DNA of 64,000 bases from JBBIRW01 sp037441565 (GTDB taxonomy: Bacteria > Desulfobacterota > JBBIRW01), in NCBI GenBank assembly GCA_037441565.1, contig JBBIRW010000003.1, positions 183,219-247,218 of the forward strand. Direction: 5' to 3'. Below the pieces are notes generated by a model. That model was not told the DNA's origin and did not search any database. It saw only the letters and a list, made by a program, of their open reading frames with translations. A program made the position numbers and the translations under genes. Positions 54,436-62,840 of this stretch are shown here, in pieces. The first letter of the stretch is position 1. The number at the start of each line of letters is the position of its first letter.

Positions 54436-55146
54436 ATGAAAAAGAGGCATCTATTTTTAATTGTAATCTTCCTGTTTCTAACAGTGACAGAAAGGATCTA
54501 TGCACTTAATCTGGAAATATTCACTGCAAGCGACTTTGACACAGAGGATCAGCGTTTCCATTTTATCGGTGTAGGTCTCATCAATCCCCTTACAGGACAG
54601 TTCAGTGTATTTCCGCGTGTGATGGCGGGCTTCTATAGATACAAATTTAAAAGTGATGCAAATATACTCGATGCAGAGCTTCAGACCATCATGCCTGCAG
54701 TTGGCATAAGATACTCTCAGAAAGGATACTCATCTGCAATTATTGCAGGGGCTGACTTCAGGAGAACAGAAAGGGAAAAGGTTGGCGGTGGCAAAGAAAC
54801 AGAGGATGAACAGGGTGCAATCGGACAGCTGGAACTGGATATATGGCCCTCGGCAAAGGCAAATCTGAATGTGATACTGAATTTTAGTAGTGTTGATGAA
54901 TTTTTCTGGTCAAGGGTGAGGGTAAAAAGGGATATTGCTGAGCTTTTCAAAGCAGGAAAGAATATTTTTGCAGGAATTGAAGCAATAGTCTCAGGAAATG
55001 AGGATTTTCAGGCCTGGCAGATTGGAATTTTTAAGGAACTTGCACTTAGTGGAAAACTCTATATAACAGGTAAAGCTGGATATAAGAGATCAACAGATAT
55101 CGGGGATAGTGCATACTTCGGGTTCGATCTTTATCTGATATTCTAA
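54436..55146 (+). CDS. BcsS-like outer membrane beta-barrel protein
   Basis: A 236-residue exported protein with a signal peptide (L-F-L-I-V-I-F-L-F-L-T-V) and alternating hydrophobic strands ending in aromatic Phe (F-G-F-D-L-Y-L-I-F), a typical porin end. It resembles the cellulose biosynthesis BcsS family, associated with exopolysaccharide secretion. The ATG at 54436 has GGAGG seven bases upstream. Association with the GT2 suggests export of its product. Confidence 0.7.
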   Translation: MKKRHLFLIVIFLFLTVTERIYALNLEIFTASDFDTEDQRFHFIGVGLINPLTGQFSVFPRVMAGFYRYKFKSDANILDAELQTIMPAVGIRYSQKGYSSAIIAGADFRRTEREKVGGGKETEDEQGAIGQLELDIWPSAKANLNVILNFSSVDEFFWSRVRVKRDIAELFKAGKNIFAGIEAIVSGNEDFQAWQIGIFKELALSGKLYITGKAGYKRSTDIGDSAYFGFDLYLIF

Positions 55147-55171
55147 TATTAAGTAAGATTAGATAGTATCG

Positions 55172-56167
55172 ATGAAATCAAAGATACCTCTGCTGAAGAT
55201 ATTCATAAGCATACTACTCCTCGGGATACTTATCTTATCGATTGATATCCATCAATTAAAGATCCATTTAATCAGTGTAAACCCCTGGGGCTTCGGCTTT
55301 ATAACAGCCCTTTTCCTTATATCCGTAACTATAAACTCTTACAGGTGGATGAAGTTCCTTCACGCTGTTGATATACCTGTTAATTTTTACGCCGCAAACG
55401 CACTCAGTTTTATTGGAAGATTCTTCAACAATTTTCTTCCTACGAGCTTTGGTGGTGATGCACTGAAGATCTTTTATCTATTCAGAAATGAAGGCAAGTT
55501 AATGCTCCCTTTGATCTCTGTTATATATGACAGGATTGTTGGATTCTTAAGTATGATGGCACTTGGCATCCTTGGACTTATGTGGATTAAGTCTCCTGTT
55601 GGGATCCCCATTTCCGCATTCAGGACATTGTATATATCTGGAGGTATCGTGCTGTTTATAATATATAGCACCTTCTGGTATGGACACAGAATCTCACTAC
55701 TTTTCTCAAAAACTTTATCTCGATTTCAGAATAAACTCATAAAGGAAAAGATAAACCCGCTTTTAAAGGACCTTTCCGCTCTCAAACCATCGTTAAGGCT
55801 AATACCGATTCTTTTTATTATCTCCTTTGTAGGAAATTTTCTTTCCATATACACAGTATATCTACTTTCGATACTCCTCCATATGAATGCATCCTTTCCC
55901 TATTTCCTTCTCTTCCTTCCCGCAATAAGTCTCCTTGCAGGACTTCCCTTCACGCTGGGAGGTCTCGGAATAAGGGAAGCAAGCTTCGTTTTCTTCTTTA
56001 GTAGTGCCGGGTTTACCAGGGAGCAGGGATTATCCCTGGGTCTACTTGTTGCCCTTCTAAATCTCATCACAAGCCTGATAGGCCTTTACTATTATCTGAG
56101 ATACAGGGGCATGGGTTTTCAAACCCATTGTGAAAAAGGTGCTATCCATGATAAGATTAATTCATAA
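55172..56167 (+). CDS. Lysylphosphatidylglycerol synthase-type/UPF0104 membrane protein
   Basis: A 331-residue integral membrane protein with about eight helices of the UPF0104 family (N-N-F-L-P-T-S-F-G-G-D-A near residue 88, R-I-V-G-F-L near 117, and P-F-T-L-G-G-L-G-I-R-E-A near 262). The family includes the flippase part of MprF and many uncharacterised proteins. It lies between the polysaccharide genes and smpB. Confidence 0.85.
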   Translation: MKSKIPLLKIFISILLLGILILSIDIHQLKIHLISVNPWGFGFITALFLISVTINSYRWMKFLHAVDIPVNFYAANALSFIGRFFNNFLPTSFGGDALKIFYLFRNEGKLMLPLISVIYDRIVGFLSMMALGILGLMWIKSPVGIPISAFRTLYISGGIVLFIIYSTFWYGHRISLLFSKTLSRFQNKLIKEKINPLLKDLSALKPSLRLIPILFIISFVGNFLSIYTVYLLSILLHMNASFPYFLLFLPAISLLAGLPFTLGGLGIREASFVFFFSSAGFTREQGLSLGLLVALLNLITSLIGLYYYLRYRGMGFQTHCEKGAIHDKINS

Positions 56168-56628
56168 TGAGTGAGAAAACTGTTTGCACAAACAAAAAGG
56201 CATACCACAACTATCAGATAGAGGATACAGTAGAAGCAGGGATTGTGCTAAAGGGAACCGAGGTTAAGGCGCTGAGGGAAGGAAGGGCTAATATCACGGA
56301 TAGTTATGCAAAGATCGTGGGCAGGGAGATTTTTCTCGTAAATGCACATATTAGCCACTATTCCTGCGGCAATATATACAATCATGATCCCTTGAGAATT
56401 AGAAAACTCCTTCTTCATAAAAAACAGATCGATCGCCTTATTGGCAAGATAAATGAGAGGGGGTATACACTGATCCCGTTGAAAATATATTTTAATAAAA
56501 AGGGCCTTGCCAAGGTGGAACTTGCGCTTGCAAAGGGTAAAAAACTCTACGATCGAAGGGAAGAGATAAAGAAAAAGGATCAGGAGAGGGAGTTGAGAAA
56601 AGAGCTGAAAAGGTTTATAAATATATGA
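56167..56628 (+). CDS. smpB: SsrA-binding protein SmpB
   Basis: A 153-residue tmRNA partner in trans-translation. N-K-K-A-Y-H-N-Y at the start, G-x-V-L-K-G-T-E-V-K-A-L-R, Y-N-H-D-P-L-R-x-R-K-L-L-L and the basic tail K-L-Y-D-R-R-E-E-I-K-K-K-D are all seen. It overlaps the upstream gene by one base and its own stop is one base away from the tmRNA. Confidence 0.97.
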   Translation: MSEKTVCTNKKAYHNYQIEDTVEAGIVLKGTEVKALREGRANITDSYAKIVGREIFLVNAHISHYSCGNIYNHDPLRIRKLLLHKKQIDRLIGKINERGYTLIPLKIYFNKKGLAKVELALAKGKKLYDRREEIKKKDQERELRKELKRFINI

Positions 56629-56629
56629 A

Positions 56630-56980
56630 GGGGGCGAATGGGATCGACGGGGATTACCGGAATCGGGGTTGCATGCCGAGGTCCTGTCAACCTCGTAAAA
56701 CAGGCAGGAAAAAAACAAAGGCCGACTACGGCTACGCAATGGCTGCTTAATGCAGCCACGTCCTGTGGGATCTCTCCTGCGGGTTCCACATGGGCGTAAG
56801 CAAGCAGGAGAGCTCCTCCTTAGGGCCTGCGGAGGGAGGGGCAGAAAGAAAGCAGGCTGGATTCCTCATCAGCACGTTCACTTGCGGGTGAGGAGTTGAG
56901 ATGCAAAGAGTGAAATAAGCATGTAGAGACCTCAGATTCAGGCTCTCCGGACGCGGGTTCGATTCCCGCCGCCTCCACCA
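56630..56980 (+). ncRNA. ssrA: Transfer-messenger RNA (tmRNA)
   Basis: A 351-base one-piece tmRNA. The acceptor GGGGGCG (56630-56636) pairs with the 3' CGCCTCC followed by A and encoded CCA; the T-loop GGGTTCGATTCCC is near 56955. The tag frame is GCC at 56721 to TAA at 56748-56750, giving A-D-Y-G-Y-A-M-A-A, ending in the degradation signal A-A. Pseudoknot G/C-rich blocks fill the rest. It begins one base after the smpB stop. CCA is encoded, unlike the two tRNAs here. Confidence 0.97.
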
Positions 56981-56990
56981 AAATATTGGA

Positions 56991-57581
56991 TTACCTGCCC
57001 GACAAAACCTTGATCAACCCTGTTCTTATAAACTTAACAGCGATTGCCGCAAGCAGCAGGGATGCAATCTTTGCTATGCCATGAGCACCCTCTGTCCCCA
57101 TTATCCTTATGATCCCATCTGCATAGCGAAATATTACCCAGGCAAAAAACAGATTAACCATGAGTGATAAAAGGACGGGTAGATACCCATAACTCCCAAC
57201 AAGGACAAGAGTCGTCGTCAGCGTTGCTGGACCCGCAAGCAGAGGCGTTCCAAGGGGGACAATACCAAGGGTTGAAGATGAGGGAATAACCTTCTCCCCG
57301 AGCCCTATGAGATCAGCAATGGAGATAACAAGAAGGAGAATACCACCGGCGATCATAAAATCCTCAACCTCTATGCCGAGCACACCAAAGATCCCTCTCC
57401 CAAGAAAAACAAATCCTGCGGTGACAGCAAAAGCTGTTATCACCGACTGCCTCACAACCCTTTGCTTCTCTTCCCGACCCATCTTATTAGTGAGGGCAAT
57501 ATACATGGGAAGGACGCCAGGAGCATCGATTGCAACCATTATCTGGATTATACTGAGGAAAAACTCTGCTATGAATCCCAT
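56991..57581 (-). CDS. MarC/UPF0056-family membrane protein
   Basis: A 196-residue six-helix inner membrane protein of the MarC family, whose function is not established. D-A-P-G-V-L-P-M-Y-I-A-L-T near residue 19 and P-L-G-T-P-L-L-A-G-P-A-T-L near residue 110 are family blocks. The stop lies 10 bases from the convergent tmRNA. Confidence 0.9.
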   Translation of the reverse strand: MGFIAEFFLSIIQIMVAIDAPGVLPMYIALTNKMGREEKQRVVRQSVITAFAVTAGFVFLGRGIFGVLGIEVEDFMIAGGILLLVISIADLIGLGEKVIPSSSTLGIVPLGTPLLAGPATLTTTLVLVGSYGYLPVLLSLMVNLFFAWVIFRYADGIIRIMGTEGAHGIAKIASLLLAAIAVKFIRTGLIKVLSGR

Positions 57582-59356
57582 CAGGCATTTTTAATCCTCC
57601 TTTTCATTTCATCATACATCTGCCACATCTCAGGAGGCATCCTTTCGCCGAACCTGTCAAAAAATCCCTTTATTTCATTAAGCTCCCACTCCCACTCTTC
57701 AGGATCTATCTGGAAAAGCCTTCTTATTCTCTCACTGGGGAGCGCAAGTCCATCTAAATCAAGCTCATCAGGGATCGGCATCAGACCTATAGGTGTCTCT
57801 ATTGCACCTACCCTTCCCTTTATCCTCTCAACTATCCACTTAAGAACCCTCATATTCTCTGAGAATCCTGGCCATATGAAATTCCCTTCCTCATCAACCC
57901 TGAACCAATTTACTGAAAATACCCTCGGTGGATGGGCAAGCCTTTTTCCAATTTCAAGCCAGTGCCTGAAGTAATCCGCAAGATTATATCCGCAGAAGGG
58001 GAGCATAGACATAGGGTCCCTTCTTACAACCCCTTCCTTTAATGCTGCAGCACTCGTGGTTTCGGAGCCGATCCTTGCACCGAGAAAAACCCCATGCTCC
58101 CAGTCAAAGGCTTCAACAATAAGCGGGATTATCCTGCTTCTTCTGCTCCCAAAGATTATTGCTGAAATGGGAACACCCTGAGGATTTTCAAACTGGGAAG
58201 AGAGATTTGGACAGTTATATATGGAAACAGTAAATCGGGCATTGGGATGGGAGGCCTTTGTATTCATTGATGGATCCCATGGTCTTCCCTGCCAGTCAAG
58301 GATCCCTGAAGAAGGTGGATCACTGAGACCCTCCCACCAGGGCTCGTTTCTCTCGACATGAAGGGCGGTATTCGTAAAAAGGGTGGGAAATGTCTTATCG
58401 GATTTAAGGGCCTTTATGATATTGGGATTTGTCTTCATAGAGGTGCCAGGTGCCACACCAAAAAGTCCTGTCTCAGGATTTATTGCATAAAGCCTCCCGT
58501 CATTTCCAAACTTTAGCCATGCAATATCATCCCCCAATGTCCAGACCCTGTAACCTGGTATCTGTGACTCAAGCATTGCGAGATTTGTCTTACCGCATGC
58601 AGAGGGCATAGCAATTGTTACATAAAAGATATTTCCCTCTGGATCCTCAATCCCAATAATGGCCATATGCTCTGCAAGCCACCCCTCTTTAAGACCTATC
58701 CATGAGGCAATCCTCAACGAAAAGCACTTCTTTCCAAGCAGCGCATTTCCGCCGTATCCAGAGCCTATGCTCCATACAAGGTTTTCCTCTGGAAAATGCA
58801 TAATGAATCGTCTCTCAGGATCAAGATCGCCAATGGAATGAATACCTCTGAAAAAATCATCGGAATCTCCTATCTTTTCGAGAACCTCTCTCCCCATCCT
58901 TGCCATTATTCTCATATTTACTGCTACATAAGAGCTATCAGTGATCTGAATGCATGGCTTTGAAAGAGGAGAAAAGGGATTTCCCATCATATAGGGGATC
59001 ACATACATGGTCCTTCCCTTCATGCAACCCTTTGTAAGATTAAAAAGTAGCCTCTTTGCATCCTCAGGCCTCATCCAGTTATTATTGGGCCCGGAGGTCT
59101 CCTTATCAGGATGGCATACAAATGTTAAATTTTCAGTTCTTGCCACATCCATTGGATGGCTCCTGTGGAGGTAGGAGTGTGGCCAGAGGCCGTGATTGAG
59201 TTCATAAAAGACAGGTCGTCCATCTATCTTTTCCTTATGCAAACCGATCTCTATAAGCCTCCTTGCCTCATCCTCGGATCCATCACACCAGTGGATCTTT
59301 TCAGGTTGCATGATTTTAGCTTGTTCTTCAACCCATTTTTCAATCGGTGTTGCCAT
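57581..59356 (-). CDS. pckG: Phosphoenolpyruvate carboxykinase (GTP)
   Basis: A 591-residue gluconeogenic enzyme of the GTP class. The kinase loop P-S-A-C-G-K-T-N holds the active-site Cys, and H-V-E-R-N-E-P-W-W-E-G and F-G-S-R-R-S-R-I-I-P are family blocks. The start at 59356 has GAGGTTGAGGG upstream, fitting the common N terminus; the open frame extends 18 codons further. A consensus TATAAT on the reverse strand (59427-59422) may be its -10. The stop overlaps marC by one base. Confidence 0.96.
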   Translation of the reverse strand: MATPIEKWVEEQAKIMQPEKIHWCDGSEDEARRLIEIGLHKEKIDGRPVFYELNHGLWPHSYLHRSHPMDVARTENLTFVCHPDKETSGPNNNWMRPEDAKRLLFNLTKGCMKGRTMYVIPYMMGNPFSPLSKPCIQITDSSYVAVNMRIMARMGREVLEKIGDSDDFFRGIHSIGDLDPERRFIMHFPEENLVWSIGSGYGGNALLGKKCFSLRIASWIGLKEGWLAEHMAIIGIEDPEGNIFYVTIAMPSACGKTNLAMLESQIPGYRVWTLGDDIAWLKFGNDGRLYAINPETGLFGVAPGTSMKTNPNIIKALKSDKTFPTLFTNTALHVERNEPWWEGLSDPPSSGILDWQGRPWDPSMNTKASHPNARFTVSIYNCPNLSSQFENPQGVPISAIIFGSRRSRIIPLIVEAFDWEHGVFLGARIGSETTSAAALKEGVVRRDPMSMLPFCGYNLADYFRHWLEIGKRLAHPPRVFSVNWFRVDEEGNFIWPGFSENMRVLKWIVERIKGRVGAIETPIGLMPIPDELDLDGLALPSERIRRLFQIDPEEWEWELNEIKGFFDRFGERMPPEMWQMYDEMKRRIKNA

Positions 59357-59544
59357 ATCCCTCAACCTCAAAAATGCAGATTTACTTTTGAATCTGGTTT
59401 TAAATTTCAATAAAGCATTAAATTATATCATAATTAAAAATTAATCCGTATCCCATTTTTAATAATGGAAAATAAATTTCTCGATATTTTAGCTTAATTT
59501 TTTTAGAAAAGTAAAGAGGAATTCCTATAAATTTGAAAAATACC

Positions 59545-60273
59545 TTAATATCCAGGAAACTCCTCAGTGATAATAAGCTTTTCGCTTATCCCCATCCTTT
59601 TCAGCAAACCCTTCATTGCAGCAATCATACCAGGAGGTCCCACACCATAAAAGATGCACCCGCCTGGATCAGGCTCATACCTCTTTATCATCTCCTCATC
59701 TATAAACCCCCTTTCCCCTTCCCATCTTAGATTTGAATACTCCATATCTGTCATCGTTGGAATGATCCTGTAAAAAGGATTATTCTTCTCCAGTAAAAGC
59801 AATTCCTCAAGGAAAGCAGAATCCTCGGGTCTTCTGTTTGAATAAAGGATCGATATCCTCCTTGATATCCCATCCCTTGTTGCCTGAAGCACAATCGATC
59901 GAACAGGGGTAATACCTATACCTCCGACAAGAAAGATGGCGGGTCTACTGTCCCCTTGATCAAGAATAAAGGAGCCATTTGGGCCCTTTATTTTAACCTT
60001 CTCCCCTTCGGGCATTGACTTAAGGGTATTTTTAAAAATACTATTTGTCATCCTCGTTGCGATCATGATATTAACTTCAAAGGGTGCACTTGCAATAGAG
60101 AATACCCTGAAATTGCCTTTTGGATCATCTTCGGGGGGATCTAAAAGATGGATTGTTATAAACTGACCGGGTATAAATGAGAAACCCTCCGGCTTTTCAA
60201 AGTAAAATGCCATCGTTTCATGTGCAATCTCTTCCTTTTTCAATAAGCTGACAGTGTATTCCTTCATCCCCAT
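59545..60273 (-). CDS. FNR-type FAD/NAD(P)H oxidoreductase
   Basis: A 242-residue flavin reductase of the ferredoxin-NADP reductase superfamily. FAD-binding R-V-F-S-I-A-S-A, phosphate-binding G-P-N-G-S-F-I, and the NAD(P) motif V-G-G-I-G-I-T-P-V-R-S are in order, and the C-terminal Y-G-V-G-P-P-G-M segment closes the NAD site. The partner electron carrier is not encoded alongside. Confidence 0.88.
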   Translation of the reverse strand: MGMKEYTVSLLKKEEIAHETMAFYFEKPEGFSFIPGQFITIHLLDPPEDDPKGNFRVFSIASAPFEVNIMIATRMTNSIFKNTLKSMPEGEKVKIKGPNGSFILDQGDSRPAIFLVGGIGITPVRSIVLQATRDGISRRISILYSNRRPEDSAFLEELLLLEKNNPFYRIIPTMTDMEYSNLRWEGERGFIDEEMIKRYEPDPGGCIFYGVGPPGMIAAMKGLLKRMGISEKLIITEEFPGY

Positions 60274-60327
60274 AAGTTATTCTATATATCTGTGATTTCA
60301 AGATTCAACCGACTCCTTTCTGTAAAT

Positions 60328-60684
60328 CTATTCGAAGATCATATAAAGGGCGATAAGGATAAGGAAAAAGCCAAAAATCTTTCTTAATATTATTGCAGGA
60401 AACTGCTGGGCGAGGTAACCGCCCAGAAAGCCACCCAGGAAAAAACCCAGTGCCACAAATGCAGCAATTTTTAGATCGATATGACCTGCCTTATAATATT
60501 CAAGAAATGCAAGCAATCCTATAGGTGGCAGTAGAATCGCAATGGAGGTTCCCTGTGCCTGGTGCTGGGATAGCTTAAAGATATATACAAGTGCAGGGAT
60601 TATAATTATCGCACCTCCAATGCCGAGAAGGCCGCTTACTGTTCCGCTGATAATACCAAGGAGAAAAAGGTAAAAATATGACAT
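60328..60684 (-). CDS. Short TauE/SafE-family membrane protein
   Basis: A 119-residue four-helix protein equal to one half of a TauE/SafE transporter, with the typical G-x-x-S-G-L-L-G-I-G-G-A start and G-G-F-L-G-G-Y-L-A. Half-size members occur and may dimerise. GGAGG lies eight bases before ATG 60684, so this start is preferred over one 40 codons upstream, whose extra residues are encoded in the foreign spacer. Confidence 0.8.
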   Translation of the reverse strand: MSYFYLFLLGIISGTVSGLLGIGGAIIIIPALVYIFKLSQHQAQGTSIAILLPPIGLLAFLEYYKAGHIDLKIAAFVALGFFLGGFLGGYLAQQFPAIILRKIFGFFLILIALYMIFE

Positions 60685-60875
60685 ATGGATGACCTCCGTT
60701 ACAATCCCGACTTTAAGGAGTTTTTCTGTAATAAATGGAGATAAAAATAGCAGTGTGTATTTGAAAAAATCCGAACCGATTTCATTTGCGGGCTTGGAGG
60801 GCAAAATCTCTCCCCCTTTCCGCTTGCCTCGCCCGAAAGCAGAAGCGAAAAGGACGATTTAGTTATAAATACCCC

Positions 60876-61235
60876 TTAAAGTTCCGCTGGTTTTGTTGCG
60901 CCGGAGAGCTCGAGAAGTACATTCGGCTCATCTCCCACAACCCAAGCATCATGTCCCGGCTGGATGATGGCGAGGTCGCCCGGTCCAAACTCAAACTCTG
61001 TACCATCATTCATTATCACCCTTTGTCGGCCGGAGAGAAAATACTTCACATGATACTTCTCGCAACTTTCAGTCTTTACCACTGGCTTTACATGTTCCGA
61101 CCATTTCCATCCCGGCTCAAGCGTCTCTCGTTGTATCACGAGTCCGCTAATATTTACTACCTCAATAACCCCTTTGGCAAAGGGCCTTTTAACTTCATCA
61201 GGGGATGTAAAACTTTTTTTAATAATTAATTTCAT
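60876..61235 (-). CDS. Cupin-domain protein
   Basis: A 119-residue single cupin barrel. Metal-binding-like residues are in W-S-E-H-V-K-P and K-Y-H-V-K-Y-F-L-S-G and the second motif is P-G-D-L-A-I-I-Q-P-G-H-D-A. The start at 61235 has AAAGGA about nine bases upstream; the frame is open further upstream. A hairpin GCGGGT-AGTA-ACCCGC (61281-61296) lies upstream. Substrate unknown. Codon use and position group it with the foreign block rather than the main genome. Confidence 0.8.
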   Translation of the reverse strand: MKLIIKKSFTSPDEVKRPFAKGVIEVVNISGLVIQRETLEPGWKWSEHVKPVVKTESCEKYHVKYFLSGRQRVIMNDGTEFEFGPGDLAIIQPGHDAWVVGDEPNVLLELSGATKPAEL

Positions 61236-61304
61236 ACTGTTCATTCCTTTCCTTATGATGTATATTTCTTCGACCTTTTGGCGGGTAGTAACCCGCAAGA
61301 AAAA

Positions 61305-61424
61305 TTATAAATGATTTCCCTCTTTGGCGGCAAATTCTTTTAGCTCAGCAAGCTGAGCTTCAATAGACAAAACCTGCCTTTCTTCAGGGTCTGTAGATTT
61401 TTTGCAATAGATAAAGTATTTCAT
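61305..61424 (-). pseudogene. N-terminal remnant of a serine recombinase
   Basis: The 39-codon frame starts M-K-Y-F-I-Y-C-K-K-S-T-D and continues R-Q-V-L-S-I-E-A-Q-L-A-E-L, which is the N terminus of large serine recombinases, with the catalytic Ser at S10. The usual Arg two residues before it is Lys. The frame stops after E-G-N-H-L, about 460 residues too early, and no continuation follows. The wording of this N terminus closely resembles recombinases of Parcubacteria-type genomes (from memory). Confidence 0.7.
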
Positions 61425-61762
61425 AATTTCAAATTTAATTTAGAAAAGCCCGCTTCTAGCGTCCCGCCTTGCGGGACAAAGACAAAAAATTCAATTTTGC
61501 GCCTAAAATCGGCTGGAGCGCACTTTGCGCTCTCACAGCGGGAGAGCCAGCAACCTCTTTTTCCAACTGGCGGTACCTTTTGGACAAAATCCGAACCTAT
61601 TTTGAGCAAAATCCTGACGCTGATTTTTGACTTGTGCGTCGCCTTCGGCGACGCACACCCGCCACCAAAAACGGGGGCGGGCAAAAATTCATTTCCCCCA
61701 GACCCCCTTTTCTTTTTGCCCGCCCGCCATTGCCCGCTTCGCGGGCGAGCCGCCGCTTAAAA
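61425..61762. other. Gene-free spacer with a cluster of triloop hairpins
   Basis: No gene is supported here. Four perfect hairpins with three-base loops follow each other: GTCCCGC-CTT-GCGGGAC (61461-61477), GAGCGCA-CTT-TGCGCTC (61516-61532), an 11-bp stem with TTC loop (61633-61657), and GCCCGC-TTC-GCGGGC (61733-61747). The last is inside the left inverted repeat. An open frame on the reverse strand (61421-61684) is G/C-skewed repeat translation, not a gene. Confidence 0.7.
61659..61757 (+). repeat. Left copy of 99-bp perfect inverted repeat
   Basis: Bases 61659-61757 are the exact reverse complement of 63902-64000, with no mismatch found by eye. It contains a GCCCGC-TTC-GCGGGC hairpin and a polypyrimidine core. 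Outside the matched part the sequences diverge on the inner side (61758 versus 63901); on the outer side the right copy runs to the window edge, so it may be longer. Confidence 0.95.
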
Positions 61763-62035
61763 TTAAACTTTTTTCTGCTCTGGATTTAATCTGTCTCGAT
61801 ATTTCTTTTCTAATCTTCGTGCCTCCCTTTCGCTGCTTGTTGGACGATATTGAATCGAGGTAATCCCTCGTTTTTCTCTCAATTGCTGTTTAATCCTCTG
61901 CTGGAGTCTGCCAGCGGCGGCACTACCGACATATTTACTTTGCTGTCTGCGATGAAGAATATAAACTCCTGACTGATTAGGAATTTTCTCTAAATTCTTT
62001 TCAGTTGGTCTTATTTTTTGAGTTAATTTTCCCAT
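61763..62035 (-). CDS. GIY-YIG domain protein, small
   Basis: A 90-residue GIY-YIG-type protein: G-V-Y-I-L (about 24-28) and K-Y-V-G-S-A (about 34-39), an Arg in G-R-L-Q-Q-R-I, and a Glu in S-S-E-R-E-A. It ends with a basic tail. Such minimal proteins occur as stand-alone nucleases. It is the last gene of the restriction-modification cassette, seven bases after the methyltransferase, and may be cotranscribed. Role unknown. Confidence 0.7.
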   Translation of the reverse strand: MGKLTQKIRPTEKNLEKIPNQSGVYILHRRQQSKYVGSAAAGRLQQRIKQQLREKRGITSIQYRPTSSEREARRLEKKYRDRLNPEQKKV

Positions 62036-62042
62036 TATGCTT

Positions 62043-62840
62043 TTACTTATATCTCTGCCATTTTACTTTTGTAGCAGAGTTAAAATTTTCGACCTTCTTA
62101 TCTGGTTTTTTCGCTAAAATTAGGTACTTAAATCCTCGCAAAAAGAAATTAAATTTTTGGGCCCGATAATGCCAAATTCTGGTGTTTGAACTTTGATTTC
62201 TTCTTGCGACACAAATTATATCAATAGGTTCAAACTTTACATTGTCAACTAACATTTGGTAAATTTTGAATCCCACAGGAGTAAATTTTCTTTTTACCCA
62301 TTGGTCACCAATTAACCAACCTATTACTTTGCCGGGTTTCAAAATTCTATAAATTTCTTTGGCCACCTTCTCCAATTCTTCATAAAATTTAGGGTCTTCA
62401 GCAGAAATTTTTCCAATATCTGCCGGCTCATTAGAATAACTAACATTATCGCCATAAGGAGAATCTATAAAAACCATATCTACCGAATTATCAGCAAGCG
62501 GAATCTTGCGTGAATCATTTTTTATAATCTTCGGATGTTGAGGGTTTATATCATAACCAATTGCTTTTCTTCCTTCTTCCTCACAAACATCAATTGTTGT
62601 CCCACTTCCGGCCATTGGGTCAACCACTAAATCGCCCTGTTTTGTATATCTCTGTATCATATTCCAAATAATAAAAGCCGGCGTAACGCCTTGAAATTTA
62701 TTATTGCCTTTTGGTTTTTTACCGTAACTTTGCCTTGGGAAATCCCAAAGGGTAGTTGTTTCAAAAGGCGGTTTTTCTTCCTCTTGATTTACTACTACTT
62801 GTGGAACTACTTTTTTATTGTTTATTGCTCCTTTTGGCAT
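62043..62840 (-). CDS. Site-specific DNA methyltransferase (N4/N6 type)
   Basis: A 265-residue amino-methyltransferase with SAM-binding D-P-M-A-G-S-G-T-T (74-82) and catalytic D-S-P-Y (126-129), a variant of D/N-P-P-Y. Motif I precedes motif IV with little between, and a C-terminal part may hold the target recognition. It overlaps the endonuclease gene by 26 bases and would protect the host sites cut by it. Target sequence is unknown. Confidence 0.85.
   Translation of the reverse strand: MPKGAINNKKVVPQVVVNQEEEKPPFETTTLWDFPRQSYGKKPKGNNKFQGVTPAFIIWNMIQRYTKQGDLVVDPMAGSGTTIDVCEEEGRKAIGYDINPQHPKIIKNDSRKIPLADNSVDMVFIDSPYGDNVSYSNEPADIGKISAEDPKFYEELEKVAKEIYRILKPGKVIGWLIGDQWVKRKFTPVGFKIYQMLVDNVKFEPIDIICVARRNQSSNTRIWHYRAQKFNFFLRGFKYLILAKKPDKKVENFNSATKVKWQRYK

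Noticed and set aside
61421..61684. Reverse-strand frame of 87 codons in the hairpin spacer
   Set aside because: It spans perfect hairpins and part of the inverted repeat; composition is that of repeat DNA, not of a protein.
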